Notes: a model not told the origin generated them from the letters alone. A stretch of DNA of 33,300 bases from Clostridiales bacterium oral taxon 876 str. F0540 (GCA_000466585.1 KE993473.1:1-33300), one strand, 5' to 3'; positions 8,999-16,487 are shown, counted from the first letter of the stretch. Numbers and translations are program-made.

Positions 8999-9727
8999 TT
9001 ATACAATCTCCAACATTCCAAAGCCTTGGCTTCTTCTAAAACCAATACCTGATTGATATATAAAGTTCAAATCTTCAATATCACCAGTTAGTTTAAAAGT
9101 ACCCGAATAGGCATTTACATAAAAGGTGTTCTTACTTGTACTTTCCTTAAAGCCTGAAATTTCTTCTTTCACCACTACCTTCTTCATGGATAGTTCTTCA
9201 AACTGCAAAGGTTCTTTAAGTCCAAAGCCTCTATGTACCTCTAAATTTTTGTTTGCAATATAGTTTAATGTTTCAACATATAAGTCATCTTTAGGGCCAA
9301 TAAATCCCTTTTCCTTATTTCTCATGCAGATAGGTGACATAGTTTTAAAAACAACCTGCTGCTCACTTGCAAACTTTTCTTTTACAAGAGTTATCCTTAA
9401 TTTGTTAAGGCTATAGTCCTTATACTTAAAGCTTTGCAGGTTTAAAAGTCCATTATAAACATTAATACCAAATTCATAGTCTGGGGTTGTTATATTTAAT
9501 ATAATCCTGTCGCGTATATTAAATATCTCTCCCTGCATATCAAAGTCCTTTAAAAGTACAGCAAAACTAAAAGACTTTATTTGCTTGTTTGAATTGCCTT
9601 CAAATTGATATAACTTCTCATAATACTCCATGTTTACTCTTTTTAATGCCTCTTTTATTAAACTTACGAACATCATCTTATTTGCTACAGGTAATTCATC
9701 CGTTTTATACTCACAGCTTAGTCTCAT
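8999..9727 (-). CDS. cas6: CRISPR pre-crRNA endoribonuclease Cas6
   Basis: Processes the array transcript within each repeat, leaving an 8-nt handle. It ends with the glycine-rich RAMP loop SGIGFRRSQGFGMLEIV (residues 226-242), the family signature. I chose the ATG at 9727 because GGAGGTGA lies 5 bases upstream; the GTG/ATG further up would put the start inside that site. The protein then has 242 residues. It is the first gene of the cas operon, with a short promoter region before it. Oddity: the N-terminal region where many Cas6 enzymes carry the catalytic His has none (LYQFEG where LH is common); the only His is in VHRGFG. Tyr may substitute. Confidence 0.93.
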   Translation of the reverse strand: MRLSCEYKTDELPVANKMMFVSLIKEALKRVNMEYYEKLYQFEGNSNKQIKSFSFAVLLKDFDMQGEIFNIRDRIILNITTPDYEFGINVYNGLLNLQSFKYKDYSLNKLRITLVKEKFASEQQVVFKTMSPICMRNKEKGFIGPKDDLYVETLNYIANKNLEVHRGFGLKEPLQFEELSMKKVVVKEEISGFKESTSKNTFYVNAYSGTFKLTGDIEDLNFIYQSGIGFRRSQGFGMLEIV

Positions 9728-9753
9728 AGCTCTCACCTCCATGTTTTTAATTA

Positions 9754-9764
9754 TAAATGTAATA
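9754..9764 (-). promoter_or_regulatory. Putative operator motif in the cas6 promoter region
   Basis: TATTACATTTA on the minus strand lies in the 64-bp gap between the WYL gene and cas6, overlapping the first bases of a -10-like TATAAT. The same 11-mer recurs at 10789-10799, upstream of the WYL gene, there as one arm of an inverted repeat. I infer a common binding site for the WYL or the small HTH regulator. It is short and AT-rich, so chance is not excluded. Confidence 0.4.
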
Positions 9765-9791
9765 GTTGTCTTATAATGTCACCATTAAAAA

Positions 9792-10733
9792 TTATTTATA
9801 TAAATTTATTGTATTTTGTAACTCAGTAACTATCACTTGTTTTAATTTCATAGGCTCGATTACTTCGGCACTGCTCCCCATACTTAATATCCAGCTTTTT
9901 ATTTCTGTCTCACCTATCATACTGGCTTCAAATATTATAGAATTATCCTCAAGCTCTGTTATCTTTTGATTTTCTACCCAAGCTTTTTCTTTTACTATCT
10001 GTGACATAGGATATTTAATTTTTAGCTTTATTTCTATATGCCCTTCCTTATAGATTCCAAAGCTGCTTCTTAAATAATCCTGAAGTTTAAAGCCCTTGTC
10101 TTTTGAGAACTTATCATTTAATATCTCATAGCTCTTAATTCGGGATAATTTAAACTCTCTCATAGCCTCTCTAATCTCACAATAACCAACTAAATACAAA
10201 GCTCCTTCGTATTGAAATACTGCATAGGGTCTTACTGTTCTTTCAACACTCTCATTCTTAAGGGATTCATAGTTTAACTTTATTTTTCTATTTGTTACAA
10301 TGGCTGAATTTATATCCAGCCATGCCTTTTTCTCCTTATCAATTTCAAGGTTTATTCCTTTGCTTTTAATATAGTAATCAGAAATTGTAACCTCCTCTCT
10401 TTTTTTTAAACTGCTTATCTTCTCCACTAACTTCTTAAAATCATTAAGGTTAACAAAGTTATCATGGGTCAATTGCTGCTCTGCAGCTAATATAGCTATA
10501 AATTCATCATCTGTTAGATTCAAACTGCTCAAATATTCCTTGTCGTCATAAGCATAGCCACCATACTTGCCTGGGATGGTTCTTATGTTTATTCCAGCAT
10601 CCTCTAAAGCCTCCTTGTATCTAATTATCTGCCTCTTCCCCATCTCTAAAATTTCTGATAGTTCACTTAGGCTCATCTTGCCTCTGCTTTTTAATAAAAC
10701 TAGCATTCTTAATGCATTACCTACATTACTCAT
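9792..10733 (-). CDS. WYL-domain transcriptional regulator (likely cas operon regulator)
   Basis: Regulator of 313 residues: an N-terminal winged helix-turn-helix (residues 3-60; LSELSEILEMGKRQIIRYKE, then GKYGGYAYDD as the wing), a linker, and a WYL domain near 135-230 with RPYAVFQYEGALYLVGYCE and FKLSRI. A C-terminal WCX-like extension follows. WYL domains are ligand- or nucleic-acid-sensing modules, and such proteins commonly control CRISPR-Cas and other defence operons. It ends 64 bp before cas6 on the same strand, so it may be co-transcribed with the cas genes or control them from the gap. The ATG has only a weak GTGGGA upstream, so translation is probably low. The target is inferred from context. 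Confidence 0.9.
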   Translation of the reverse strand: MSNVGNALRMLVLLKSRGKMSLSELSEILEMGKRQIIRYKEALEDAGINIRTIPGKYGGYAYDDKEYLSSLNLTDDEFIAILAAEQQLTHDNFVNLNDFKKLVEKISSLKKREEVTISDYYIKSKGINLEIDKEKKAWLDINSAIVTNRKIKLNYESLKNESVERTVRPYAVFQYEGALYLVGYCEIREAMREFKLSRIKSYEILNDKFSKDKGFKLQDYLRSSFGIYKEGHIEIKLKIKYPMSQIVKEKAWVENQKITELEDNSIIFEASMIGETEIKSWILSMGSSAEVIEPMKLKQVIVTELQNTINLYK

Positions 10734-10769
10734 ATTTAATCAATCCCACACTTTACTATAAAATACATA

Positions 10770-10799
10770 TATTACATTTTTCTACACTTAAATGTAATA
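10770..10799 (-). promoter_or_regulatory. Inverted repeat upstream of the WYL regulator gene
   Basis: ATTACATTT (10771-10779) and AAATGTAAT (10790-10798) form a perfect 9-bp inverted repeat with a 10-nt centre. The right arm, as TATTACATTTA on the minus strand, equals the motif before cas6. It overlaps the stop codon of the small HTH gene and lies about 40 bp before the WYL start. It is a good candidate for an autoregulatory operator, or a weak hairpin. Confidence 0.5.
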
Positions 10800-10970
10800 T
10801 CCTCCTTTTCTACCGTGTTTTGTTTTAATTTGACTTAGTTTTGTTTTATTTGCTTTATCCTTACTGCGTTTTACAGTGCTTATGCTGCAATACATCAACT
10901 TTGCTAATTCCTCTAATTGCATTACTTCTTTTGTTTCCTTTAGAATATCAATTAATTTTTGTTCATACAT
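10788..10970 (-). CDS. Small stand-alone winged helix-turn-helix protein
   Basis: Sixty residues that amount to a bare DeoR/HTH_11-like winged helix. Helices surround LEELAKLMYCSISTVKRSKD, and a wing KTKHGRKGGYYI ends the protein. It resembles the DNA-binding half of a WYL regulator without its sensor half. It has a strong AAGGAGG before ATG. It starts 27 bp after the PLD gene stop and ends 54 bp before the WYL gene, on the same strand. It may be a genuine mini-regulator acting with the WYL protein, or the remnant of a second WYL gene. The clean stop right after the wing favours a small functional protein. Confidence 0.8.
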   Translation of the reverse strand: MYEQKLIDILKETKEVMQLEELAKLMYCSISTVKRSKDKANKTKLSQIKTKHGRKGGYYI

Positions 10971-10997
10971 ACTAATCCTCCTTGCAAGAGAAATTAC

Positions 10998-11927
10998 CTA
11001 ATTAAGTGAAGTTTTAAGCCTTTCCTTATCCTCCTGAGCCTCTCCGTTAAAAGCTATAAACTCACCATCATTCCAGTAGCTTTCAAAGGTTGCTTCAAAC
11101 TTTTTAATAATATCAAAGGAATCCTTCTCAGTTACCTTCAGATTCCACTCAAGCCCTGAGGTTATGGCAACGCTTGATAAGTTTGAAGAACCAATATAAG
11201 CCGTAGTAAAACCTGTTTCTCTTTTAAAAAGATAGGCCTTTGCATGAAGCCTAGTTCTCTCAGTATCATAGGAAATCTTTATTTCTGTGTTCTTGAGCTT
11301 GCTTAATTCCTCTATGGCTTTATAGTCCGTTGCTCCCATGTATGATGTAGTTATTATTCTAAGCCTATGCCCTTCCTGCTCTGTAAACTCTCTAAGCTCT
11401 TCAATAATACATCTAAGACCGCTCCATTTTACAAAGGATACAAGCATATCTATAGAATCACAGCATAAAATCTCCTTCTTAAGCTCGCTCATCATGTTAG
11501 GCTCCTGGGCAGAGCCTGTAAATAACGAACTTTGAGAAAGAGGAGTTATAGGTCTTACAGCCTTGCTTTCCTTCACAGCCTTTATGCTGTTTATCTTAGA
11601 ATATAGAGCAGTCAGCACCTCTCCCTCTTCTTCGATCTTAAACTCCTCAATATTCCTTTCCCGGGCAATATTCGCTAGGATTCTTATAAGTTCGTTACAG
11701 GCTTCTATCTGAGAAAGCAGTGCTTCCTTATCATTTTGCTTGCTGTTTTCTCTTATAAATCGGAGTGCCTTTTTAACTATAGAAGATATATAATCAGAAA
11801 GTATTGTCTTTGCCTCTTCTACATCAAGCTCTTCTTTTTCTATAAGATATTTATCTAAACTTAATTGTTTAAGCTTTTGTTTTAATTCTCTATTTATGAG
11901 CTGCTCATAAACTCCTTCTTTTAGCAT
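10998..11927 (-). CDS. Phospholipase D-like domain protein (N-terminal part of a DUF3427-type helicase)
   Basis: 309 residues. The N-terminus MLKEGVYEQLINRELKQKL and the PLD domain resemble the beginning of large DEAD/DEAH helicases that carry PLD and DUF3427 domains. The single HxK motif is H228-A-K230 (RLHAKAYLF), followed by IGSSNLSSVAI (about 245-255) and LEWN. In the full-length family the helicase should begin soon after the final ESYWNDGEF segment; here the protein stops at LKTSLN. So the nuclease half stands alone. The ATG at 11927 was chosen for its GAGGTGA 5 bases upstream; an upstream in-frame ATG at 11954 lacks one. It could be a defence nuclease, a regulator partner or a remnant. 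Confidence 0.8.
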   Translation of the reverse strand: MLKEGVYEQLINRELKQKLKQLSLDKYLIEKEELDVEEAKTILSDYISSIVKKALRFIRENSKQNDKEALLSQIEACNELIRILANIARERNIEEFKIEEEGEVLTALYSKINSIKAVKESKAVRPITPLSQSSLFTGSAQEPNMMSELKKEILCCDSIDMLVSFVKWSGLRCIIEELREFTEQEGHRLRIITTSYMGATDYKAIEELSKLKNTEIKISYDTERTRLHAKAYLFKRETGFTTAYIGSSNLSSVAITSGLEWNLKVTEKDSFDIIKKFEATFESYWNDGEFIAFNGEAQEDKERLKTSLN

Positions 11928-11956
11928 GAAATTCACCTCGGTTGTTTGATACATGG

Positions 11957-11997
11957 TATATTCTGTATTAGGATGTGGAAATCCTGCTAAAGTATTT
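11957..11997. repeat. Imperfect direct repeat, copy 1
   Basis: About 41 bp starting TATATTCTGTATTAGGATGTG and ending CTAAAGTATTT, just upstream of the PLD gene and probably within its promoter region. A second copy, with roughly 36 of 41 positions alike, lies at 12947-12985 in the same orientation. The two copies bracket the broken RecG-like gene. Confidence 0.7.
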
Positions 11998-12008
11998 ATA
12001 TAAAAGTT

Positions 12009-12060
12009 AAAGGGACAATTCCTTTATCACCCATTTGGCTTTAAAGAAATAAGTCCCTTT
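12009..12060 (-). terminator. Stem-loop terminator after the RecG-like fragment
   Basis: AAAGGGAC (12009-12016) pairs perfectly with GTCCCTTT (12053-12060), and the inner arms ATTCCTTTA and TAAAGAAAT extend the stem with a mismatch. T-rich sequence flanks both sides, so it could end transcription from either direction. By position it serves the leftward fragment ending at 12068. Confidence 0.75.
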
Positions 12061-12067
12061 ATTTTTA

Positions 12068-12751
12068 TTATCTAAATAATCTTAATCCCTGATCAGATAA
12101 TTTATACTTTTGTTTCCTACTTGTAGGTTTATTCGGAATAGTATACTCAATTACACCTTTACTAAGAAGATTCTCCATAGCCTTTTTAAGATTACCTGTC
12201 ACTGTTCTATACCCTAAACCATATGCTAATTCCATTTTAGATATAGAGTGCATTCTTAATAATTGCAAGATTTTTATCTCAGTTTCATTGAAGTCTTCTA
12301 CACTAAATTTATCATCTTGGGCCTCATCTTGGGCCTCACTTTTCTTTTGATCTTCTGTATCTTCCAAAAAGTACTTATTTATTTGAAGCTCAACAAGGAA
12401 GTATGTTCTTTCCTCATCAGTATCAAAAATAGGTCTTGGGGAACCATTCTTCTCCATAGATCTTATAATCTTAGGGATACCTGTTGCCCTTCCTTCTGTT
12501 AGTTTTAATTCTTTAAGAAACTCACCTATGCGTCTATTCCTGTATCTTCTGGCAACAACTCTTCCAGTTTCCAAATCACTCTTCCTTATGGATTTATCTG
12601 GACCTGGATAACTTATGATAGTTATTTTCTCTGGATAAATTCTTACTTCTATAGGTTCTCTAGTTTCATAGCTCCTATGATAAACAGAATATAATACTAA
12701 AGCTATACGCACTAGTAATTCATATGCGTATAGCTTTAGTACGAATTGCAC
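12068..12751 (-). pseudogene. RecG/AlbA-type (HATPase_c_4) regulator, 5'-truncated
   Basis: 227 residues matching the C-terminal half of 'putative DNA-binding AlbA_2 / RecG C-terminal-like' regulators. There is a GHKL-like ATPase piece (YHRSYETREPIEVRIYPEKI, and GRVVARRYRNRRIGEFLKEL), a middle segment with EGRATGIPKIIRSMEKNGSPRP, and a C-terminal winged helix (FNETEIKILQLLRM to the end). The N-terminal AlbA_2 DNA-binding domain and the conserved (R)EAlvNa entry to the ATPase are missing. The first residues instead read MQFVLKLYAYELLVRIAL and arise from one arm of a palindrome. No good ribosome binding site precedes the first ATG. I read it as a decayed gene; a short expressed HTH protein is not excluded. 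Confidence 0.75.
12695..12741. repeat. 17-bp fold-back palindrome at the broken 5' end
   Basis: TACTAAAGCTATACGCA (12695-12711) is followed after 13 bases by its exact reverse complement (12725-12741). The right-hand arm replaces what should be conserved ATPase-domain coding sequence, so it marks the rearrangement joint. It lacks a T run and does not follow an intact gene, which argues against a terminator. Confidence 0.85.
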
Positions 12752-12780
12752 CTCTCTTTACCCTTTTACCCCTACACCCT

Positions 12781-12891
12781 TTATAAAAATAAAACAGTTA
12801 TTCCCAAACCTTTCATAGTTCTCAACCTAGAAATAGCATTTTCTATATTCTTGGAGTTAGTTCTATCATGATTATAATCTCCTGCATCCAT
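12781..12891 (-). CDS. Possible 36-residue ORF in the decayed region
   Basis: An ATG at 12891 opens a 36-residue frame beginning MDAGDYNHDRTNSKNIENAI and ending GLGITVLFL. It has a hydrophilic, helix-like composition. The codon before the ATG is a stop, and no good Shine-Dalgarno is visible. I do not recognise it. It may be a remnant of whatever gene preceded the RecG-like fragment, or chance. Confidence 0.2.
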   Translation of the reverse strand: MDAGDYNHDRTNSKNIENAISRLRTMKGLGITVLFL

Positions 12892-12946
12892 CTAGTTTTC
12901 TTCTTTTATAGATAACTTCTTAAATATATAAATATTTATCTAGCTT

Positions 12947-12985
12947 TATATTCCGTATTAGTATGTGAAATCCTTCTAAATTATT
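12947..12985. repeat. Imperfect direct repeat, copy 2
   Basis: Starts TATATTCCGTATTAGTATGTG and ends CTAAATTATT. It is related to 11957-11997 by a few substitutions and two single-base gaps, in the same orientation. Here it stands before no intact gene, suggesting a duplicated promoter segment left by the event that brought in or destroyed the RecG-like gene. Confidence 0.7.
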
Positions 12986-12996
12986 GCAAAGCAAAA

Positions 12997-13014
12997 GGCG
13001 CCCTATAAGACGCC
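12997..13014 (-). terminator. Terminator of the DUF1846 gene
   Basis: The minus strand reads GGCGTC-TTATAG-GGCGCC followed by TTTTGC. This is a six-pair GC stem (one T-G pair) with a short T run, immediately after the stop of the leftward DUF1846 gene. Confidence 0.75.
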
Positions 13015-13022
13015 ATATCATT

Positions 13023-14531
13023 TTACATACTGTAGTAAAGATTATTTGTTGGATATTCCGGATCACTTGTAACGTCTATATCCAGTCTTCTGAAGGTTTC
13101 CTCATCGCTTCTTCCAAGTATAGCTGTTGAGTGTGCCTGACAGCCCTTTAGCATTGAAAGCTTTGATAAAGCGGCCTCAGCCATTGGGTTTGTTGCTGCA
13201 CATATACTTAGTGCAATAAGCACCTCTTCACAGCTTAATGCGGTATTCTTGCTGCCAAGGTCTTTTGATTTTAACTTTATAATAGGCTCAAGTATAACAG
13301 GAGAAATTAAATGCATATCATCTGCAATACTCGCAAGATGCTTGATAGCATTTATAACTACAGCCGCAGTTGCCTCCATAGTTTCCGAGCTCTTTCCTGT
13401 TAAAATTGTCCCGTCAGGAAGCTCAAGAGCTACAACTGGACATGCTTCATTGTTTCCGCAGGCTTTCTTTAGCTCTGCAGAACGCTCTCTTGCAGGCATA
13501 ACAACCTTTCTGTCCTCTTGCTTTAAGTTGAGCTCATCTAAAATAAGCTTTATTCTTTCGAAGGTTTCTTTGTCCACATAACCCTTCTTATATTCACAGC
13601 CTACCTTAAAGTATCTTCTGATTATCTCTTGTCTTGAAGCTTCTTTAATAGCTTCGTCATCGATTATCCCAAAGCCAACTCTGTTAACTCCCATGTCTGT
13701 AGGAGATTTATAAACAGATTCTTTTCCTGTTATCTTCTCAATAATTCTCTTTAAAACAGGGAAGGTTTCAATATCACGATTATAGTTTACTGATACTTCA
13801 TTATAAGCATCAAAGTGAAAGGAGTCTATCATGTTAATATCCTTTAAATCTACTGTAGCAGCTTCATAAGCTGTATTTAACGGATGCTTTAGAGGTACAT
13901 TCCACACAGGGAAAGTTTCATATTTTGAGTAGCCTGCAGTAATCCCTCTTTTATTCTCATGATAAAGCTGACTTAAGCAAGTAGCCAACTTTCCGCTTCC
14001 CGGTCCTGGTGCAGTTACAACAACTATAGGCTTTGTTGTTTCGATATATGGATTTGAGCCATACCCCTCATCACTAACTATAGTATCAACATCCATAGGG
14101 TATCCAGGGATTGCCTTATGCTTATAAACCTTTATGCCTCTTCTTTCAAGCTTGTTAATAAACATAGTTGCAGCAGGCTGCCCATCATAACGCGTAATTA
14201 CAACACTGTTTATATCAAGGTCATAGCTTCTCAAATCGTCTATAAGCCTTAGAACGTCCATATCGTAGGTAATGCCAAAGTCTCCTCTTATCTTGTTTCT
14301 TTCAATATCTCCGGCATATACGCAGATAACTACTTCAAGCTTATCCTTTAGAGTATGCAGCACCTTAATCTTTGCATTTTCATCAAAGCCAGGCAAAACT
14401 CTTTTGGCATGAAGGTCAAACAGCAGCTTCCCACCAAACTCTATATAGAGCTTGTCGTAATTATTAACTCTTTCCAAAATAAACTTAGACTGTTCTTCTA
14501 GATATTTTTCATGATCAAATCCTTTTTTCAT
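13023..14531 (-). CDS. DUF1846 (UPF0371) family protein
   Basis: 502 residues, the normal length for this widely distributed but poorly understood cytosolic family. Recognisable parts are MKKGFDHEKYLEEQSKFI at the start, the ITRYDGQPAATMFINKLE segment, and an ATP-binding-like loop VTAPGPGSGKLATCLSQLY followed by HENKRGITAGYSKYETFPVW. The PGPGSGK loop suggests nucleotide binding, but the reaction is not established to my knowledge. I chose the ATG at 14531 because AAGGAG lies 8 bases upstream; the GTG at 14540 overlaps that site. The gene is monocistronic, between its own terminator and the hairpin that ends the chemoreceptor gene. Confidence 0.93.
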   Translation of the reverse strand: MKKGFDHEKYLEEQSKFILERVNNYDKLYIEFGGKLLFDLHAKRVLPGFDENAKIKVLHTLKDKLEVVICVYAGDIERNKIRGDFGITYDMDVLRLIDDLRSYDLDINSVVITRYDGQPAATMFINKLERRGIKVYKHKAIPGYPMDVDTIVSDEGYGSNPYIETTKPIVVVTAPGPGSGKLATCLSQLYHENKRGITAGYSKYETFPVWNVPLKHPLNTAYEAATVDLKDINMIDSFHFDAYNEVSVNYNRDIETFPVLKRIIEKITGKESVYKSPTDMGVNRVGFGIIDDEAIKEASRQEIIRRYFKVGCEYKKGYVDKETFERIKLILDELNLKQEDRKVVMPARERSAELKKACGNNEACPVVALELPDGTILTGKSSETMEATAAVVINAIKHLASIADDMHLISPVILEPIIKLKSKDLGSKNTALSCEEVLIALSICAATNPMAEAALSKLSMLKGCQAHSTAILGRSDEETFRRLDIDVTSDPEYPTNNLYYSM

Positions 14532-14641
14532 AGCTTCCACTCCTTCGATTATTTGCCATATTAATTTATATATAATGTCATAAAACTACAAAATTCTTCA
14601 ACCTTTTTATTATCCCACAAATATAGATGTAAGTAAAACAT

Positions 14642-14688
14642 AAATACCCTATGCTATAGACTTTTTTAAGCCTATACATAGGGTATTT
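14642..14688 (-). terminator. Terminator between chemoreceptor and DUF1846 genes
   Basis: AAATACCCTATG (14642-14653) and CATAGGGTATTT (14677-14688) form a perfect 12-bp stem, with a further CTATA/TATAG pairing inside. It lies 13 bases after the chemoreceptor stop. The tail on the minus strand is T-rich but interrupted (TATGTTTTAC). Confidence 0.8.
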
Positions 14689-14701
14689 CTAGAATCAATT
14701 T

Positions 14702-15745
14702 TTATTTATGATTTGCCATACCATTTAATTCCTCAGCTAAAGTAGAAATCTCTGATACGCTTGCTGCCGCTTCTTCAATTGCTGCTGACTGCTGCTCTGT
14801 GGTTTCAAGAGTTGCATTTGATGTTTCAATAGTTTTATTTACTGATTCCTGGATTTTGCTTGTAAGATCCATTATTCTTACAGCTGTTTCTTTTGAATTC
14901 TCGGACAGCTTTCTTATTTCACTTGCAACTACACCAAAGCCTCTTCCTGCATCCCCTGCTCTTGCTGCTTCAATGGCTGCATTTAAACCAAGCATTTTTG
15001 TTTGGTCAGCTATACTTTTAATAGAATCTAATATTGCATTTATCTCTACAGAAATTTTCTTTACGTTATTTATTTCGTTATTTAGATTAAGCTGATTATT
15101 AGTAACATTTATTGAAGATGCACTTAACTCTTCTAATGTTGCAGATATCTGGCTGAAATTATCTGAAAGGGTTTGGGACATAGTGCTTAATCTAACCTGT
15201 TCATAACCACCCTTTGAAAGTGCATTTGCTACTATAAACAAAACTTCAGCTGCTGATCTTACGTTTTCTTCCTTTGTCATATAAACATTATTTGCTGCAT
15301 TAACATAACCTTCTGGATCAACACCAATCTCTGAAGCTGTTTTTCTAAACTTTTCTTCGTCTGGCTTAGAAGTTAGAATTTGCCCACCTAAAATTGTTCC
15401 TATTAAATGTCCATTAATTAATATTGGTGCTGCAAAGTCTATAAGCCCCGCATGACAGGTGTAAATATAAGGTCTTCCGGTTCTTGCTGCCTCTTCTCCA
15501 CCTTTCTTGTGTGATAATGCACATCTGTCGTCTCCACGCTTAGTGGAATGTGTAAAATCCATACAAAATTTTGTATAGGAGCTTGGCTTAGTAACTGGGT
15601 TTCCTTGTCTATCAACTGTAACGCTTGCTATATTCATGCCTGTTGCGAAATTATCTTGAAAAGTTTGTAACAAACCAATATCTATTACATCACCGATTTC
15701 AAGTACGTCTAAGTCTAAATCTCCATTTTCTAATAACTTAATCAA
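14702..15745 (-). CDS. Soluble methyl-accepting chemotaxis protein with PocR sensor domain
   Basis: About 347 residues and no membrane segment. Residues about 15-170 form a PocR ligand-binding domain: FCMDFTHS, GDDRCALSHKKGGEEAA, YIYTCHAGLIDFAAPILING, and GGQIL. The cysteines and CHAGL motif are typical and bind small organic ligands or metal-linked cofactors in relatives. The C-terminal part is the MCP signalling hairpin with the tip QTKMLGLNAAIEAARAGDAG, which contacts CheA/CheW. I chose the TTG at 15745 because GGAGGG lies 7 bases upstream; the TTG at 15760 precedes that site. The signalling coiled coil is short, and the protein ends at LAEELNGMANHK. It is a cytosolic receptor in its own transcription unit; the ligand is unknown. 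Confidence 0.92.
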   Translation of the reverse strand: MIKLLENGDLDLDVLEIGDVIDIGLLQTFQDNFATGMNIASVTVDRQGNPVTKPSSYTKFCMDFTHSTKRGDDRCALSHKKGGEEAARTGRPYIYTCHAGLIDFAAPILINGHLIGTILGGQILTSKPDEEKFRKTASEIGVDPEGYVNAANNVYMTKEENVRSAAEVLFIVANALSKGGYEQVRLSTMSQTLSDNFSQISATLEELSASSINVTNNQLNLNNEINNVKKISVEINAILDSIKSIADQTKMLGLNAAIEAARAGDAGRGFGVVASEIRKLSENSKETAVRIMDLTSKIQESVNKTIETSNATLETTEQQSAAIEEAAASVSEISTLAEELNGMANHK

Positions 15746-16022
15746 TGCAAAACCCTCCAATATAAAATTATTATTTATGATTATTTTAATGAATAACGAT
15801 GATATTGTTTAGGTGTGATATTATAAGGAGTATTTTAGGGTTCTGATCATATTAATGACGTGTCCAAAAACTAAATTATTAGGGATTACTGATTTCTTTT
15901 TGTTAATATCTAATTTTTTTGCTAGCTAGATTACCATGTAATAAAATTGTTAATCGTTTACTAGTCTTACTAATATTATAATAGAATCCTCAAATTTCTT
16001 CAACAAAAATTTTTCATTTTCG

Positions 16023-16367
16023 TCAAATTTCTACGTTGCTTTTTAAAGATTCTATGTACTTGTCTCCCCATATTCTAAACTGTTCCAATACTGGTTTAAA
16101 TTCCTTTCCTAAATCAGTCAATGAGTACTCTACCTTTGGCGGAATCTCTGAATAAACATACCTTTTAACAAGTCCAAAACCTTCCAGCATTCTCAGCTGC
16201 TTTGTTAATGTAGCTTGTGTAATATCACCTAATCTTCTTTGTAATTCTCCAAAGCGAAGTGTTTCTTCCTCCAAGTGATACATAACTAAAATGGACCATT
16301 TGCCTGAAAATACTTTTTGTGCTGTAAAATATGGGCATTCCCCAAAAAGATCTTTATTATTCTCCAT
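16023..16367 (-). CDS. HxlR-family transcriptional regulator
   Basis: 114-residue MarR-like winged helix protein with the HxlR layout: CPYFTAQKVFSGKWSILVMY at residues 11-30, LRFGELQRRLGDITQATLTKQLRML as the recognition region, then VEYSLTDLGKEFKPVLEQ. Cysteine C11 could be redox- or electrophile-sensing, as in HypR/YodB-type members. It is divergent from the flavin-type gene at 16488 with about 120 bp between, including a perfect inverted repeat 14 bp from its own start. I infer autoregulation and control of that neighbour. Confidence 0.93.
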   Translation of the reverse strand: MENNKDLFGECPYFTAQKVFSGKWSILVMYHLEEETLRFGELQRRLGDITQATLTKQLRMLEGFGLVKRYVYSEIPPKVEYSLTDLGKEFKPVLEQFRIWGDKYIESLKSNVEI

Positions 16368-16380
16368 GATATCCCTCCAT

Positions 16381-16398
16381 AGTATCCTATCTGATACT
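16381..16398. promoter_or_regulatory. Candidate HxlR operator
   Basis: AGTATC-CTATCT-GATACT is a perfect 6-6-6 dyad next to the HxlR start, in the divergent intergenic region. The size and position suit a dimeric HxlR/MarR protein. Confidence 0.55.
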
Positions 16399-16487
16399 TA
16401 CCTTCTATAAAGAACGTACTTGTTATTTAAGTCATACATGCTATTATTATTGTGTGATTATTTTAACATACACAAAGGAAAGGGGCA

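Noticed and set aside
10998..12985. Genomic island or transposon carrying the PLD and RecG-like genes
   Set aside because: No transposase, integrase, tRNA gene or matching terminal inverted repeats were seen. The direct repeats are imperfect, so a defined mobile element is not supported.
15746..16022. 277-bp gap upstream of the PocR chemoreceptor, checked for a motility sigma-factor (SigD) promoter
   Set aside because: No TAAA-N15-GCCGATAT-like pair was found, and no ORF with a ribosome binding site.
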